Assembly: GCA_013399855.1 (NCBI GenBank)
Contig: VXAY01005801.1
Location: 264,715 to 328,714 of the forward strand
Reading direction: 5' to 3'
Length of the DNA stretch: 64,000 bases
DNA from: Oxyruncus cristatus
Taxonomy: Eukaryota > Chordata > Aves > Passeriformes > Cotingidae
Shown: positions 35,936 through 47,318 of the stretch, in pieces
How positions within the stretch are numbered: position 1 is the first letter of the stretch
Layout of the letters: every line of letters starts with the position of its first letter
Program-made: the position numbers and the translations under genes
Notes under the pieces: generated by a model
What the model was told of the DNA's origin: nothing
Database searches by the model: none
What the model saw: only the letters and a program-made list of their open reading frames with translations

Positions 35936-36559
35936 GCTGAAATAGCCCCTGGAGTCTGTTCCTTTGAGAAGCCTCTCTGAACAGATCCTCATCTGTCTTT
36001 TATTTTGTGTAATAGCAAATGAGGGCAACTTGAGTGTCTGCCTGATGCTAGTTTTAATAAAAATCCATCTGCATTTGTGGCTGAGTGTAAAAAATTCCTT
36101 TCAAACTGTTTTTTAAGAGTTTTAAGCGTGAGTTCAACCTTTGCTTGCTGTGATGAAAATCTGAATGTTTGATTGGAGAGGAGCTGAAGTGCCTCAATTC
36201 TCTTGGTTCAAATTGTTTAGATTGTTTTAAAGACATCAGCACAGATTCTCTGTTCTTTCTGAAGTAGTTACAGTTTTGTTGAGGAAACAGCATCTGAGGA
36301 GGATTTCTGAGGAGATGGGATATGAAGAATAGAAAAGTGAAGTAATACTTTGGTGCATTTCAGGAAGACACTCATTATTTAGGCATGATGGAACAATGCT
36401 GAGTGTGAGATGCTCCCTGTTCAGTGTTTGCAGGGTATGGAGATGATGAGATACCCAAGTGTTAACGGTGTAATCATTTTTTTTTTCTTCTTTCTTGACA
36501 TAAATCCTGCACAGTGAACCAAAACCAATGTACTCAGTGCTTAAAAGTTGTGTATGTAC

Positions 36560-36757
36560 AGAATCACAGAATCATGGAGTGGTTTGGGTTCGAAGAGGCT
36601 TTAAAGCCCATCTCATCCCACCCCCTACCATGGGCAGGGACACCTTCCACCAGCCCAGGTTGCTCCCGTCCAACGTGGCCTTGGACACTCCCAGGGATCC
36701 AGGGGCAGCCACAGCTTCTCTGGGCAACCTGGGCCAGGGCCTCCCCACCCTCACAGG
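36560..36757 (-). repeat. CR1 LINE 3' end (group A)
   Basis: The inverted tail agaatcacagaatcatggagtggtttggg leads to ccaccctcacagg at the other end. It lies 0.5 kb upstream of the exon at 37267 and is complementary to the copy at 37574-37920 downstream of that exon. Confidence 0.92.
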
Positions 36758-37266
36758 TCTTGGTTAGACTTGGGTTGAAGTTGATTTCCTGAAAAGCACC
36801 TTGGCTTTTAGTACCAAAGTGGGTTGCCAAGACATTCTATGTTTGCTTCTGAAGGGTAGAAATTCCCATGGAAGTGACCCCAAAGTGTTTACTGATCCAT
36901 GGATGAATTTTCCTGCTTTTCTGACAGATTATTTGGTTTTCTTAGTAGACCTGAGTATTGTAATAGTTATGTTCTAAATTTTCCTCCTTGTTTTTCCAGC
37001 TGTGATGGTTTTTCTGTTTTAGTTTTTGCTCATTATTCCCTTCTTTTCCGTTTCTCATATCAAAGAACCGTTAGATGTTTATATTGCCCCCTCATTTGGA
37101 CTTTTAACTGGTTTTGCATTTGCCCAGGGTCAACATTTGCCTTTTTAATGTGGTTTTCTTAAATAACAGATCCTCTCCCTTTGGCAGCCTGATAGATGGA
37201 GGAAACTACCAACCTGCTGTTCAGGCAACGGGAACGTAATCCCATTCCTTTTGTTCCACTCTGCAG

Positions 37267-37376
37267 ACCCCCCCCAGTGAGTGAAAGTGCCCCCAAAGGA
37301 ACCGTGGTCGCCGTAGTCACCGCGGCCGCCCTGAACCAGACAGTCGTGTATTCCATTGTGTCAGGGAATGAAGAGG
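37267..37376 (+). CDS. PCDH15: PCDH15 exon, start of EC10
   Basis: This exon has 110 nt, begins with the third base of a split arginine codon and ends after the first base of an aspartate codon. The acceptor is ctctgcag and the donor gtgagt. The peptide [11 protein letters not shown]...[18 protein letters not shown] is the N-terminal half of EC10. The usual DxDxGxN calcium motif after the second strand is replaced by AAALNQ, so this repeat cannot bind calcium in the standard way at its top. An 8-base C run (37268-37275) begins one base inside the exon and is a possible slippage or sequencing-error spot. The exon is flanked closely by inverted CR1 copies (36560-36757 minus, 37574-37920 plus). 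Skipping it would shift the frame. Confidence 0.95.
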
Positions 37377-37489
37377 GTGAGTACAATATCCACGGTACCC
37401 TTTCGGTCTCAGTGCTCGTGCCCAGCCTGCTGTGGGCACCAGAAGCCTGCAAGGAAGTGCTGAGAAGTAAAGCTGCTGCTGAGGGGAAT

Positions 37490-37548
37490 CACACAATGGT
37501 TGAGGTTAGAAAAGACCTCTAAGATTGAGTCCCACCCGGAGGTGAAAT
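37490..37548 (-). repeat. CR1 LINE tail remnant (group B)
   Basis: It contains cacacaatggttgaggttagaaaagacctctaagattgagtccca. Confidence 0.75.
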
Positions 37549-37573
37549 CCCACCTCATCTGGCCAAGCAGGAG

Positions 37574-37920
37574 GGAATTGCAGTACCTGAAGGGGGCCTA
37601 CAAGAAGGATGGAGAGTGACTTTTTGTAAGAGCCTGTAGTGCCAGGATAAGGGGGAACGTCTTCAAGCTTACAGAGAACAGGTTTAGGTGAAATATTGGG
37701 AAGAAACTTCCCTGTGAGGGTGGGGAGGCCCTGGCCCAGGTTGCCCAGAGAAGCTGTGGCTGGCCCTGGATCCCTGAAGTGTCCAAGGCCAGGTTGGATG
37801 GGGCTTGGAGCAACCTGGGCTAGTGGAAGGTGTCCCTGCCCATGGCAGGGAGTGGGATGAATTGGGCTTTAAGGTCCCAACCCTTGCAAACCAAACAGTT
37901 CTGTGATTCCCTGATTCTAT
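37574..37920 (+). repeat. CR1 LINE 3' fragment (group A)
   Basis: It starts at ttgcagtacctgaagggggcctacaagaagg, includes the complete 3' block, and ends ctgtgattccctgattctat. It begins about 200 nt after the exon at 37267-37376. Confidence 0.92.
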
Positions 37921-38321
37921 CACTGCCATTATCAAGCCTTTAGAGATGAGTTAAAGATCAAATTAATTTGCAGAATTGCAATTAAAATATTCACTAATGT
38001 GAAAACTCCCATTGCTGCCACATGGTGTGAATCCAGGGCATGCTGAAAGGAGCACATAATAGCTTTGATGAAGTTCTACTTGCTTTAAATCTGGCTTAAG
38101 GGGTTACAGGGTTCACCTTGCAGTGGCCACAAGCATTAGATGAGAGCCTGATACCTGAACAAAGCATCCTCCTTGGGTACTCTCTGTGATCCACCCGAAA
38201 TCTCAACAGAATCACGCCAAACAATGTGGAGGGAAGTGAAAGAATTCTCCGTCCCATCCTCCTTTTAGTGAGAGGGGGCTGTTGGTCGTGCCTCCTCTCG
38301 CCAGCGTGGCCTCAAATCCTG

Positions 38322-38396
38322 TGCAGGGCGAGGAGTTGGACTCGATGAGCCTTGTGGGTCACTTCCAGCTCAGGATATTCTGTGATTCCCTGATCC
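38322..38396 (+). repeat. CR1 LINE 3' tail (group C)
   Basis: It contains gtgcagggcgaggagttggactcgatgagccttgtgggtcacttccagctcaggatattctgtgattc. Confidence 0.9.
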
Positions 38397-38595
38397 TGGG
38401 ATGGTTATCCAGTAGCTGGTGGGATCCAGCACAGCTTCAAAGAGGAGCTTGGAGGCCTGGGGGAGGGAGGGGAATGACTTTCCACCGACGGTGTCAGAGA
38501 ACGGTGTCACCACCAAAGCACAGCACTTGAGCATTAAAAAAACCCATGTTTCTGCATCTTAGAAAAAAAGTTTCTTGTGTTTTGCTGGCTTTCAG

Positions 38596-38736
38596 ATGTG
38601 TTTGCCATCAACAACAGAACAGGCGTGATCTCCATTAAGAAAGCTCTGGATTATGAAAGCGTGACGAGTTACGAGCTCCGGGTCCAGGCAGATTCCTTGC
38701 AAGTGGTGAGATCCAACCTGCGGGTCCCTTCCAAGA
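38596..38736 (+). CDS. PCDH15: PCDH15 exon, second half of EC10
   Basis: This exon has 141 nt, begins with two bases of the split aspartate codon and ends with the first base of a serine codon. The acceptor is gctttcag and the donor gtaagt. The peptide [21 protein letters not shown] carries the usual cadherin core (FxIN...TGxIxxxxxLDYE); tyrosine replaces the arginine of LDRE, and a charged residue is kept. [10 protein letters not shown] replaces the AxDxG calcium loop, so EC10 is again non-canonical. Joining to the next exon gives VPSK-S-NTAK, as in known PCDH15. The intron before it is only 1219 nt. Confidence 0.95.
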
Positions 38737-40385
38737 GTAAGTGGAAAAAGCCTTTCTTTTAAATCTCTTTTTCACACAGATGTGTGTTGTTACTTGATGA
38801 GGGTGAGGCAGTGACCTAGTTGTGCACCGGGGAGGATGATAATGGATCTCCAAGCCTGACTTCTGGTCAGTTTTGAGGTAAATCCTCACAAACCATCTCC
38901 CTGTAGGTCTCAGTGACACAGTCAAAAGTCATGTTGATGTATAAACAGAGAACTGATGGCACAAACGATACATTTTCAGTGTCACTGGGGGGTTACGTGA
39001 TGGAATGGCACAGTTACTTTTTCACAAACACGTTGCACAGCCCAAACTGGGCTGGTGACACCTCACCAAGGGTTGGGATGCTACCAAGAGGATGGGGAAC
39101 AGACCTACAGCATGGGGAGCAGGGAGAAAAAAACTCCTTCCTCACCCCTGAGGGTCTGTGTGGAGTTTATTGGAACCCTGGCTGAGAGCAAAGTGCTGGG
39201 ACAGAGACCAGAAGGTTCTTCGCAGCATCTCCAGGCAGGAAGGAGTTGATTCCCAACAGGTTTGCTTTGGCTCTGTCCCATGGTGTGGGTTTTCTTTTTC
39301 CCTTGAGTGGTTTTCTTTTTTGAAGAAAAATATTTTGAAATCTCTTTTGATTATTTTTGTCATCCTATAAGGAAAATGCCCAGGAACTCTGGCTTTCAAA
39401 CACCTGGCTCTCTTTGCCAGTCCTGTACCGCTTCCTATTTAACTCACAGTTGGGCTGGAGTTTAAAAAAATCCCCAAACCTTGTAACAAAAGTATTTTGG
39501 TAGATGTTTCTACATCTACTGTTCTTGTCCAATTTTTTTTCTGCATTTTTTGGTCTCCATGTGTCAGTTTTTTTCCTGTTAAGGAGCATCATGGCTGTGT
39601 TTTGGAGCTGAGGAGCCCCTTGAGGCCTGGCTTTGGGTACCTGCTGCTGTGTGTGCACAATTCATTCAGAAAAGGGAATCATGCTGGTATTTTGAGTCCA
39701 GGAACTACAAATGGAGTTCAAATTTACTTCAAACTTCAGTTTTAGGAGAGTAACCATTATTTAGTTAGTTGTCAATCCAGGGAGATGCCATAACCAAAGT
39801 GTCACTCCCAGACTGTTCCTAAACATCAGTGAGATCTGGGCACTTACGAAGAGAGTGCATAATTAAATGTTCTCATCATTTTTGGAAACCCTTAGTAATA
39901 TAAGGAGCAATTTGAGTCCAAGCGCATCTCTGAAAGCATTGCTGGCTGTCTAAAGCTGTAGGGATGGTGCTGCCACAGCCTTGGATTTGATCTCTGCTCC
40001 CAGGGAAGGCTGCATGGCCAGCCCAGGGCACAGAAGTTCCCACCAGTCTTTCGTCTGCCTGTCACCTTCTCCCCAGTGATAATTCATCCTGCCTGTGTCC
40101 AGGCAGAGAGCTCTGGGAACACTGGAACTCAGAGCAGAGTGGGATCTCTGTTTCTCCTTTGCTGCAGGGAGGAGTGAGCTGTGCCAACTCTCTCTGCTTT
40201 GGCTACTCACTCTGGGCGATTTGGCAGGGTGACACAGTGCCACCCTGTCATGGTCAGAGGTGACAGAGCTGTGCCATGACACACTGAGTCTTTCCCACAC
40301 TGCAGGTTGTGACCCCCAGAGTTCAAAGCCTGAGAGTTTTTTACAAGGAAAAGCCACCAAGATTTTGCAAGTTCTTAAAGAGAGG

Positions 40386-40911
40386 TGAGACCCCCCTGCA
40401 GAGCTGCTCCAGCCCTGGGAACAGCACAGCAAGGCCATGGAGCTGCTGGAGAGAGGCCAGAGGAGGCCCCAAGAGGATCAGAGGGCTGGAGCAGCTCTGC
40501 TGGGAGGAAAGGCTGGGAGAGCTGGGATTGTTCAGCCTGGAGAGGAGAAGCTTTGGGGTGACCCAGTTGTGGCCTTGCAGGGCCTGAAGGGGCCAAGAAG
40601 AAAAATGGAGAGAGACTATTTCCAAGGGCCTGGAGGAACAGGACACAGGGAATGGCTTCCCACTGCTAGAGGGCAGGAATATATGGGATTTTGGGAAGGA
40701 ATTGTTCCCTGTGAGGGTGGGGAGTCCCTGGCCCAGGTTGCCCAGAGAAGCTGTGGCTGCCCCTGGATCCCTGGAAGTGTCCAAGGCCAGGTTGGACGGG
40801 GCTTGGAGCAACCTGGGCTGGTGGAAGGTGTCCCTGCCCATGGCAGGGGGTGGGATGAGATGATCTTTAAGGTCTCTTCCAACCCAAACCATTCTGGCAT
40901 TCTGTGATCCC
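40386..40911 (+). repeat. CR1 LINE 3' fragment (group A, younger type)
   Basis: This is a nearly complete example, from ctgctccagccctgggaacagcac to accattctggcattctgtgatccc. It is closely similar to 55518-56016, 62733-63204 and the start of the copy at 63852. Confidence 0.93.
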
Positions 40912-41503
40912 ATTTAGAAGGGGCTGAGGTATTTGGGCACATGCTATAAAACTTGGGAATAGACTACAGCCTACAGGCTTGGAATATGCCCTGTGCAGCA
41001 TGGAGAGCCAAAGAATTCGGTAGATATATATATTTTAAATACTTTACAAGTATCTGGCCAGCTAAATCACTTATGTCTTTGTAATGGAGACCCCTTGACC
41101 CCTGGGTTTGATTCCCACATTTCCACAATGTCTTCCTTTCCATTTTCTCAGCACCTTGTTCATTTTTGATGAGTTTTAATCAGGTTAAATTCTACTTCAG
41201 AGTTTCGGGGCACTGAATTGATGAGCTCCAGCGGGAGGAGATGAAGCAGAATTAATGCACCACTGAGGACTTTGGTGCCTCTGAAATGATACATCCACTC
41301 TGGAGATGGGTGACTTTGAGTGCCCTGCTCCGGGATTCTGTGACATGGAATTCATACACCACTGAGACACCCAGTGGCAAAGAACTGCTGCCAGTTTGGG
41401 TGCTGGATACCACTAAATCAGTGGAGTTTGCTCTGGAATTTCTGAGCAGGGCATCGGTGACTTACTCTGGAGCTGCCGTGATTTCTGGGCCCCTCACTTT
41501 GTG

Positions 41504-41965
41504 TAAGACCCGGAGGGGCTGGAGCGTGTGCAGGGAAGGGAACGGAGCTGGGAAGGGGCTGGAGCAGCAGGAGGGGCTGAGGGAGCTGGGGGGGCTCAGC
41601 CTGGAGCAAAGGAGGCTCAGGGGGGACCTTCTGGCTCTGCAACTCCCTGACAGGAGGGGGGAGCCGGGGGGGGTCGGGCTCTGCTCCCAGGGAACAGGGA
41701 CAGGAGGAGAGGGAATGGCCTCCAGCTGGGCCAGGGCAGGGGCAGGGGGGACATCAGGAGGAATTTCTCCCTGGAAAGGGTGGTCAGGGATTGTCAGGGG
41801 CTGCCCAGGGAGGTTTGGAGTGCCCAGCCCTGGAGGGGCCCAAGGAAGGCCTGGCCGTGGCACTCAGTGCTCTGGGCTGGGGGACAAGGGGGGCATCAGG
41901 CACAGGGGGGATCCATGGGCTGGGAGGGCTTTTCCAGCCTCAGTGATCCTGGGATTCTGTGATAG
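41504..41965 (+). repeat. CR1 LINE 3' fragment (group E)
   Basis: This is the most intact group-E copy and the reference used here to judge the two gaps. The G-rich segments at 41571-41597 and 41651-41678 have four or more G runs and fit a quadruplex pattern. It ends cctgggattctgtgatagg. Confidence 0.93.
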
Positions 41966-43862
41966 GATCTTGTCAGAGATGATTTTTATGTTGGTGTCAA
42001 AAGATTTTTGAGCAAAAATAGACCCTTCAATTGATTATTTCCGTGTTTGTTCCAGTCAGGTAGAACTGTCTCTCACCTTTGGCGGTCCCCAGGTTTGTGC
42101 AGAGTCACTGCCCCAGGTGTGTTCCCAGCTCGGGGCAGGGCTTTGCCCTGGGTTTTGGGGGGTAAGGGAACAGTTCTGTCTCTCCTGTGTTGTTTTTGTT
42201 TTCTAAACACAAAGTAAACCTTTGGGAAAAAAGTGAAAAAGGAAGAACACCAGTTTCGCAACTAAAATCCTGCAGCTGCTCCATGGTGATTGGGAACAAT
42301 TGTCCTACAGAGTTAAATATGAACATAGATTCTGTGTCCCCAACATAAAAGCAAAGTAATAGTAAAGTAGCCTTACATTTTTATTTTCAAACATGTTGCA
42401 AAAGTTGGTGTTGATGGTGTTTTACAAGTTGGCTGCCCTGGCAGTCACCAAATCCAGGACAGATGGATACAATACACTGCAGAGCTGTGGCTGATTCCTC
42501 ACAGCTCTGGGGCAGTTTGGGACAAACCTTTAATTTCTTTAGGTGTATTTAGTGCATTTTAGAGAGACTGCATAAAATTTGAGCTCTCATTCAGTTATTT
42601 ATTTGGTAGAAAATGAAGCTTTATGTGGATTTCAGTCAGAGCTTGGCTCGGTGCTGTTCCAAATATGTCGCTGTTTGTGCCTTGTCACAGCTTCTTTTTG
42701 CACCATTATTGATCAGTGATAGCACATGAGGAGCTTCCTTGGGCTTTATGGGCTGATTTAGATCAAAATGCCACTGAGCAAATATTCAGTGCTCGTCCCT
42801 ATTTGGTTCTGCCAAGTTCAGGAAGGCGAGATGGAGCAGCTGCAGCTCAGTGCAGTTCACCTGCCAAAGCCCAGAGTCTGCTCCAGCACTTGTAAGGCAG
42901 GAGTAAAGTGCTACTAAACCCTGACAAATTACAAATCTCATTCCCACTGTGATTAAAATGCACTTTTAAAGGGAAGAATCTGCTGTTGCTTCCCACAGAA
43001 GAGCCTCTGCTTTTCGAGATGCAGGGATTGATGTTAAATTATCTTTGCATGAAGAGCAGCAGGATCAGTGGCTGGTTTGGCGTGTTCCAGAAGACAAGGG
43101 CAGTGCTGTTGGGTGAAGCCCTGTGTAAAACTAATCAGGGGATGCTCAAAGCATCATTGATGCTGTCCCAGTGTCCAAAAAGCATTGCTTTAGTTTGGCT
43201 TCATTTCTGCAGCCTGGTGAGAAATGAATGGATGCGGCACATAGATAAGCAGGGATGCTGGGAAGGGGTTTTCAGCAAGAATGTTTGGGAAAAACTTCGG
43301 GAAATGAGATGCTAAATACACACCCTGGGAGGAACTCCTGGAAATTAAGTGCTGCCACACACTAGTTGTGACCAGCTCCCTGGGGTTTCTCTTGGTTTTG
43401 GTTGCTGTGTTAGTCATTCGTGGTTTAGTAGTTTTGGGTGTTTCAGAGGTCCCTCAGCTTTTCACTCTCCTTAAGCAAATCCCAGAAGCTCAAAGAATCC
43501 AAAGGTCTTCTGGTCTTGGGAGTGGTTATTTACCTGGTTCTTATAAAAGCAAGTTGACTCAGAGGCAGCTGCAGTTCTGTATTCTCTGTGCACTGCAGCT
43601 CTTCTCCAGGGGGCTGGAAAAGAGGGAAACGGGACACAAGGACCTTGCAGGAGACTGAAGTGGCACAAAATCGATTTTCCTTGCTCTTTTTTTCCTCTTG
43701 GCAGCCTGTGCTGCTTCGTCCAGGCAAAGATGCTGTTTCTTCTTTCACTTGGCCAACTACTTACATAACTCAGTCGTAGCAATAAGAGTTATCCTTTGCC
43801 TCTGTGAGGTCTCCCAAAAAGTCCCATGCAGGAGTAAAGTCTGGTTTGAGCTCCTGGAATCC

Positions 43863-43874
43863 AAAAAAAAAAAA
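43863..43874. repeat. A homopolymer
   Basis: It is twelve consecutive A followed by gagaga. Confidence 0.85.
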
Positions 43875-45120
43875 GAGAGAATGTAACTGGAGCTGGATTC
43901 CAGACATGGAATACCAAAGATGGAAGGTTTTACACATAGGAGGATATAAAATTTCTCTCGGGGAAGGTGACTGTAACTGTTGACACCCTTTGAGGATCCC
44001 TGTCCTTCCAGTGGGTGCTGCTGCCTCCCTTCAGGTACCAGCAAAGAGGGTTAGAGCCACACACAAACAATGTTGAGAAGCAGCAGGAACAAACTGGGAG
44101 TCTGAAGGAAAAAGCAGTCAAATGGCAGAGCCTAAGCCAGCCTCTGTGAGAATGTGCTCCAGCTGGGTGACCCTCTCCATCAAACAGGATCCTGCAGGGG
44201 CAGGTCTGGCGGATTTTGGGAGCACCAGAGCCCCTTGTTTAGGGATATCTGCTGAACCAAGCAGGAAAATCCCCATGGGGAAGGCTCTGGCACAACCTTC
44301 CACGCCTGGCACAGCTGCTGCTGAGGGATCTTGGTGAGAGTGAGAGTCAGGCAACCTCTGTAGCTGGCTGGGAGCCGTGTCCTGCAGCCAGCTGGAGCTT
44401 GGCATTGGATCCAAAGGCCAGAATAGGGAGGAGTTCACAGATGCCACGTTCCACTCCATCTGCCAGAGGGAAGGACGTGTAAGCTGTGTATAAAACTCGG
44501 GCAGAAGCTGACATGCAGGTAGGTGTTTGGTGCTGATGGTGCTCTGTGGATGTGCAGGATATTTCATTTGGTCTGTGCTTAATGTGGTAACTTCCATTTC
44601 TCATTTTCAAAACATTCACCCATCACTAGACAAATCAGTGTTTTGGCAGCTCAGAGAACCTCTAGCAAATGAAACAAATGGATTTTTGAGCAAATTGTGA
44701 CACAAACTTTGCAGGAGGCTGAGCCACCTCACCCAACCGGGCTTGACATGGCAGTGATGGTGAGCACCCTGCAAAAAGGGCTTAATTTACATTACACAGA
44801 GCTGGGGTAGGTGAGCAAAGGGCTGATCCTGCCACCACTGATACAATTAGGATCTCCTCTCCAGCAGCAAACTGGTGCCAGCCATTAATGTAGCTGGTCA
44901 ATCCCTCAGAAGGGCATCATCACTTCCATGCACTGCCAGTAATCCTCCTTCCATTGGTGCCTCTTCCCCTACAGAGAGGAGCTGCAGTGGAATAGTCTGC
45001 TTGGGAATCTCATCTTTATACTCTAACTTGGTATTGCAGCCAGAAACATTGAGGATCTGGTTTAATAAAATTTTTCTTTCTCTCTTGTCTCTTTTTTCAT
45101 TCTCTCTGTACTAATGCATT

Positions 45121-45750
45121 GGATCCCAACATCCCAGGATGGGTCATGTTGGAAGGGACCACAGTGCCTCATCTGGTGCCACCTCCCTGCTCCAGCAGGA
45201 CCAGCCCAGAGCACATGGCACAGGAGTGTGTCCAGACAGCTCTGCAATATCCCCAGGGAGGAGACTCCAGCCCCTCTCTGGTCTCTGGTCAGGGCTGGGG
45301 CACTGCCCAGCCAAGAAGTTCTTCCTCCTGTGCAGGGGGAACTTGCTGGCCATCAGTTGCTGCCCGTTGCTCTTGTGCCATTACTGGGCCCCCCCGAGCA
45401 GAGCCTGGTCCATCCTCTGCCCCCTCCCTGCAGCCCCTGCCAGCCATGGCTGAGGGCCCCTCTCAGGCTCTGCTCTGGAGGCTGAACAGCCCCAGCTCCC
45501 TCAGCCTTTGCTGCTCCCAGAGCTGCTCCATCCCTTGGCCATCTCCGCAGCCTGCGCCGGCCCCGCTCCAGGAGCTCCCTGTCCCTGCTGTGCTGAGGAG
45601 CCAGAGCTGGGCCAGCCCTGCAGATGTGCCTGCCCAGGGCTGGCCAGAGGGGCAGGATCCCCTCCCTGCCCTGCTCCAATGCTCTCCCTGGTGCCCCCCA
45701 GGATCCCTTTGGCCTCCCTGTCCCCAGGACACACGGCTGGGCAGGGACAG
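45121..45750 (-). repeat. CR1 LINE 3' fragment (group D)
   Basis: This is the reverse complement of about 1645-2269, nearly base for base. A 77-codon reading frame translates identically in both copies. It is truncated 5' at ccaggacacacggctggg, so the RT region seen at 1376-1465 is absent. Confidence 0.93.
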
Positions 45751-46863
45751 ATCAATGGCATTTTAATGCTGGGAGTTTTTTCAGATTTCAGTTATTTATA
45801 TGGAGTCCTCATTTGCTTCCCGTCAGTTGGACCATCAGATAGGCAGAATATGACTTTGGCCATTTGAGAAATAGTCTGGGTTTAAATTTCTTCTTGCCCT
45901 AAAGATACAGCTCCTAAGCCTCGGTGAAGGAGCCGTGTGGTGTAACTAACTCAGCCCAGCGTGGCACCTGTGCAACATCTAAATTACCCTGGCACTGAAA
46001 GGAGCTGAGAAAACCAACTCTGCAGTGAGGCAATTTATCACTTGCAAATGTGGTTTTAATGAACTGGATATCATCATTTCCAGCAATCTTTCTGGATTAT
46101 ACAGTGCTGAAAGAGAGAAACAGATGTTGGTGGAGATTACTGCACGGTGGAATCTGTCTGGCACTGGCTCCGTAGTTTTTGCTGGATGTTTTTCCCTTGC
46201 AGAAGGATGGAGATGTTTATTGTTCAGTGGGGTGGATCAGGAACTGTTTAATAAAAGCAAATTAACAGTAGTGGTTTGTGTTGAACCTCTCAGGGGAGGT
46301 AATACCTGTGGAGTTCCCCTGGGCCGGGCCAGGCCTGGGAGGAGGACAGGCTTAGAGATGCATCCAGTTAACACAATAAATTAATTGGGTGCTGAGGCTG
46401 CTTAGCCAGGGTTGTGTGACCATTTGTGAGTTTAGAGACACCAGAACTAAATCACCTGTTAAGTAGCTGCAGAAGAGTTGGTAATAATTAAAATCTATAA
46501 AGCAAGCTGCTGTTTGCAGCAGACCTGCTGGTGCTGACCCTTCACTACCTCTTTGTAACATTTGGGAGTATTTAATGGGACCAAAATCTGTGTGACTAAG
46601 GTATGACATCATTACTTGTGCTTTTCTAGTTATTAAAAAAATTAGCTACAGGTCTTGTCTTGTCTTTTACCCGAATTGCTTGCTTTGTAAGGAAATCCGT
46701 GGCACCTTTTTGCTCACGGGCAAATTCAGGTAGCCCTGATGGTGAAGTGCAGGTGTCCAGAAAATGGGAATTATTCTCATAAAGGTAAACAAATCTCAGC
46801 TCCAAGTTAAATCAAGATCCGTTCACAAAAACATGGCAAAGGGAGAAATAATAATTAACGAAA

Positions 46864-47042
46864 AGGAGAGGGTGGTGAGGCCTTGGCAGGGGCTGCCCAG
46901 GGAGGTTTGGAGTGCCCAGCCCTGGAGGTGTCCAAGGAAGGCTTGGCCGTGGCACTCAGTGCTCTGGGCTGGGGGACAAGGGGGGCATCAGGCACAGGGG
47001 GGACTTGGAGGTCTTTTCCAACCCTAATGATTCTGGGATTAT
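46864..47042 (+). repeat. CR1 LINE 3' end (group E)
   Basis: It runs from gagagggtggtgaggccttgg to ttttccaaccctaatgattctggg. It ends 148 nt before the exon at 47191, next to its branch-point region. Confidence 0.92.
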
Positions 47043-47190
47043 CCAATTTTCGGATATCTGAGGTACTTATTTTTCAAGTATTTGCCATACGCTGTCTTTT
47101 ATCTCTTTGGGCTGCGAATACCTGGATGCCAGTAGGTATTACAAAATTAGGACAAAATGTTTTATTTACCCTTTTCCTTCCCTCTTCTAG

Positions 47191-47318
47191 GTAACACAGC
47201 CAAGGTATTTATTGAGGTGAAGGATGAAAATGACCACGCTCCTGTTTTTACCAAAAAAATGTACATTGGAGGGGTGTCTGAAGATGCCAGAATGTTCTCT
47301 TCTGTTCTTAAAGTTAAG
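47191..47318 (+). CDS. PCDH15: PCDH15 exon, EC10-EC11 linker and start of EC11
   Basis: This exon has 128 nt, begins with two bases of the split serine codon and ends in phase 0. The acceptor is cttctag and the donor gtaaga. NTAKVFIEV is the last EC10 strand. [10 protein letters not shown] is a canonical DxNDxxPxF calcium linker, in contrast to the preceding EC9-EC10 junction. [12 protein letters not shown] is one of the most conserved strings of PCDH15. The exon is placed 148 nt downstream of a plus-strand CR1 3' end (46864-47042). Confidence 0.95.

Larger units (their letters stand above)
26145..37266 (+). other. PCDH15: Intron at the EC9-EC10 boundary (11122 nt)
   Basis: It contains nine CR1 fragments between 27250 and 36757, a single N at 33854 and a TA-rich tract at 32707-32729. 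The stretches 26145-27249, 27703-29035, 29302-30169, 30332-31465, 31695-33727, 34139-35541 and 35936-36559 show nothing I can name. Confidence 0.9.
37377..38595 (+). other. PCDH15: Intron within EC10 (1219 nt)
   Basis: This is a short intron carrying three CR1 fragments (37490, 37574, 38322), which make up roughly 40% of its length. The remaining 37921-38321 and 38397-38595 look unique. Confidence 0.9.
38737..47190 (+). other. PCDH15: Intron at the EC10-EC11 boundary (8454 nt)
   Basis: It contains four CR1 copies (40386, 41504, 45121, 46864). The stretches 38737-40385, 40912-41503, 41966-45120 and 45751-46863 show no identifiable feature. The 3.2-kb stretch at 42-45 kb is the longest repeat-poor part of this intron. 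Confidence 0.9.
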
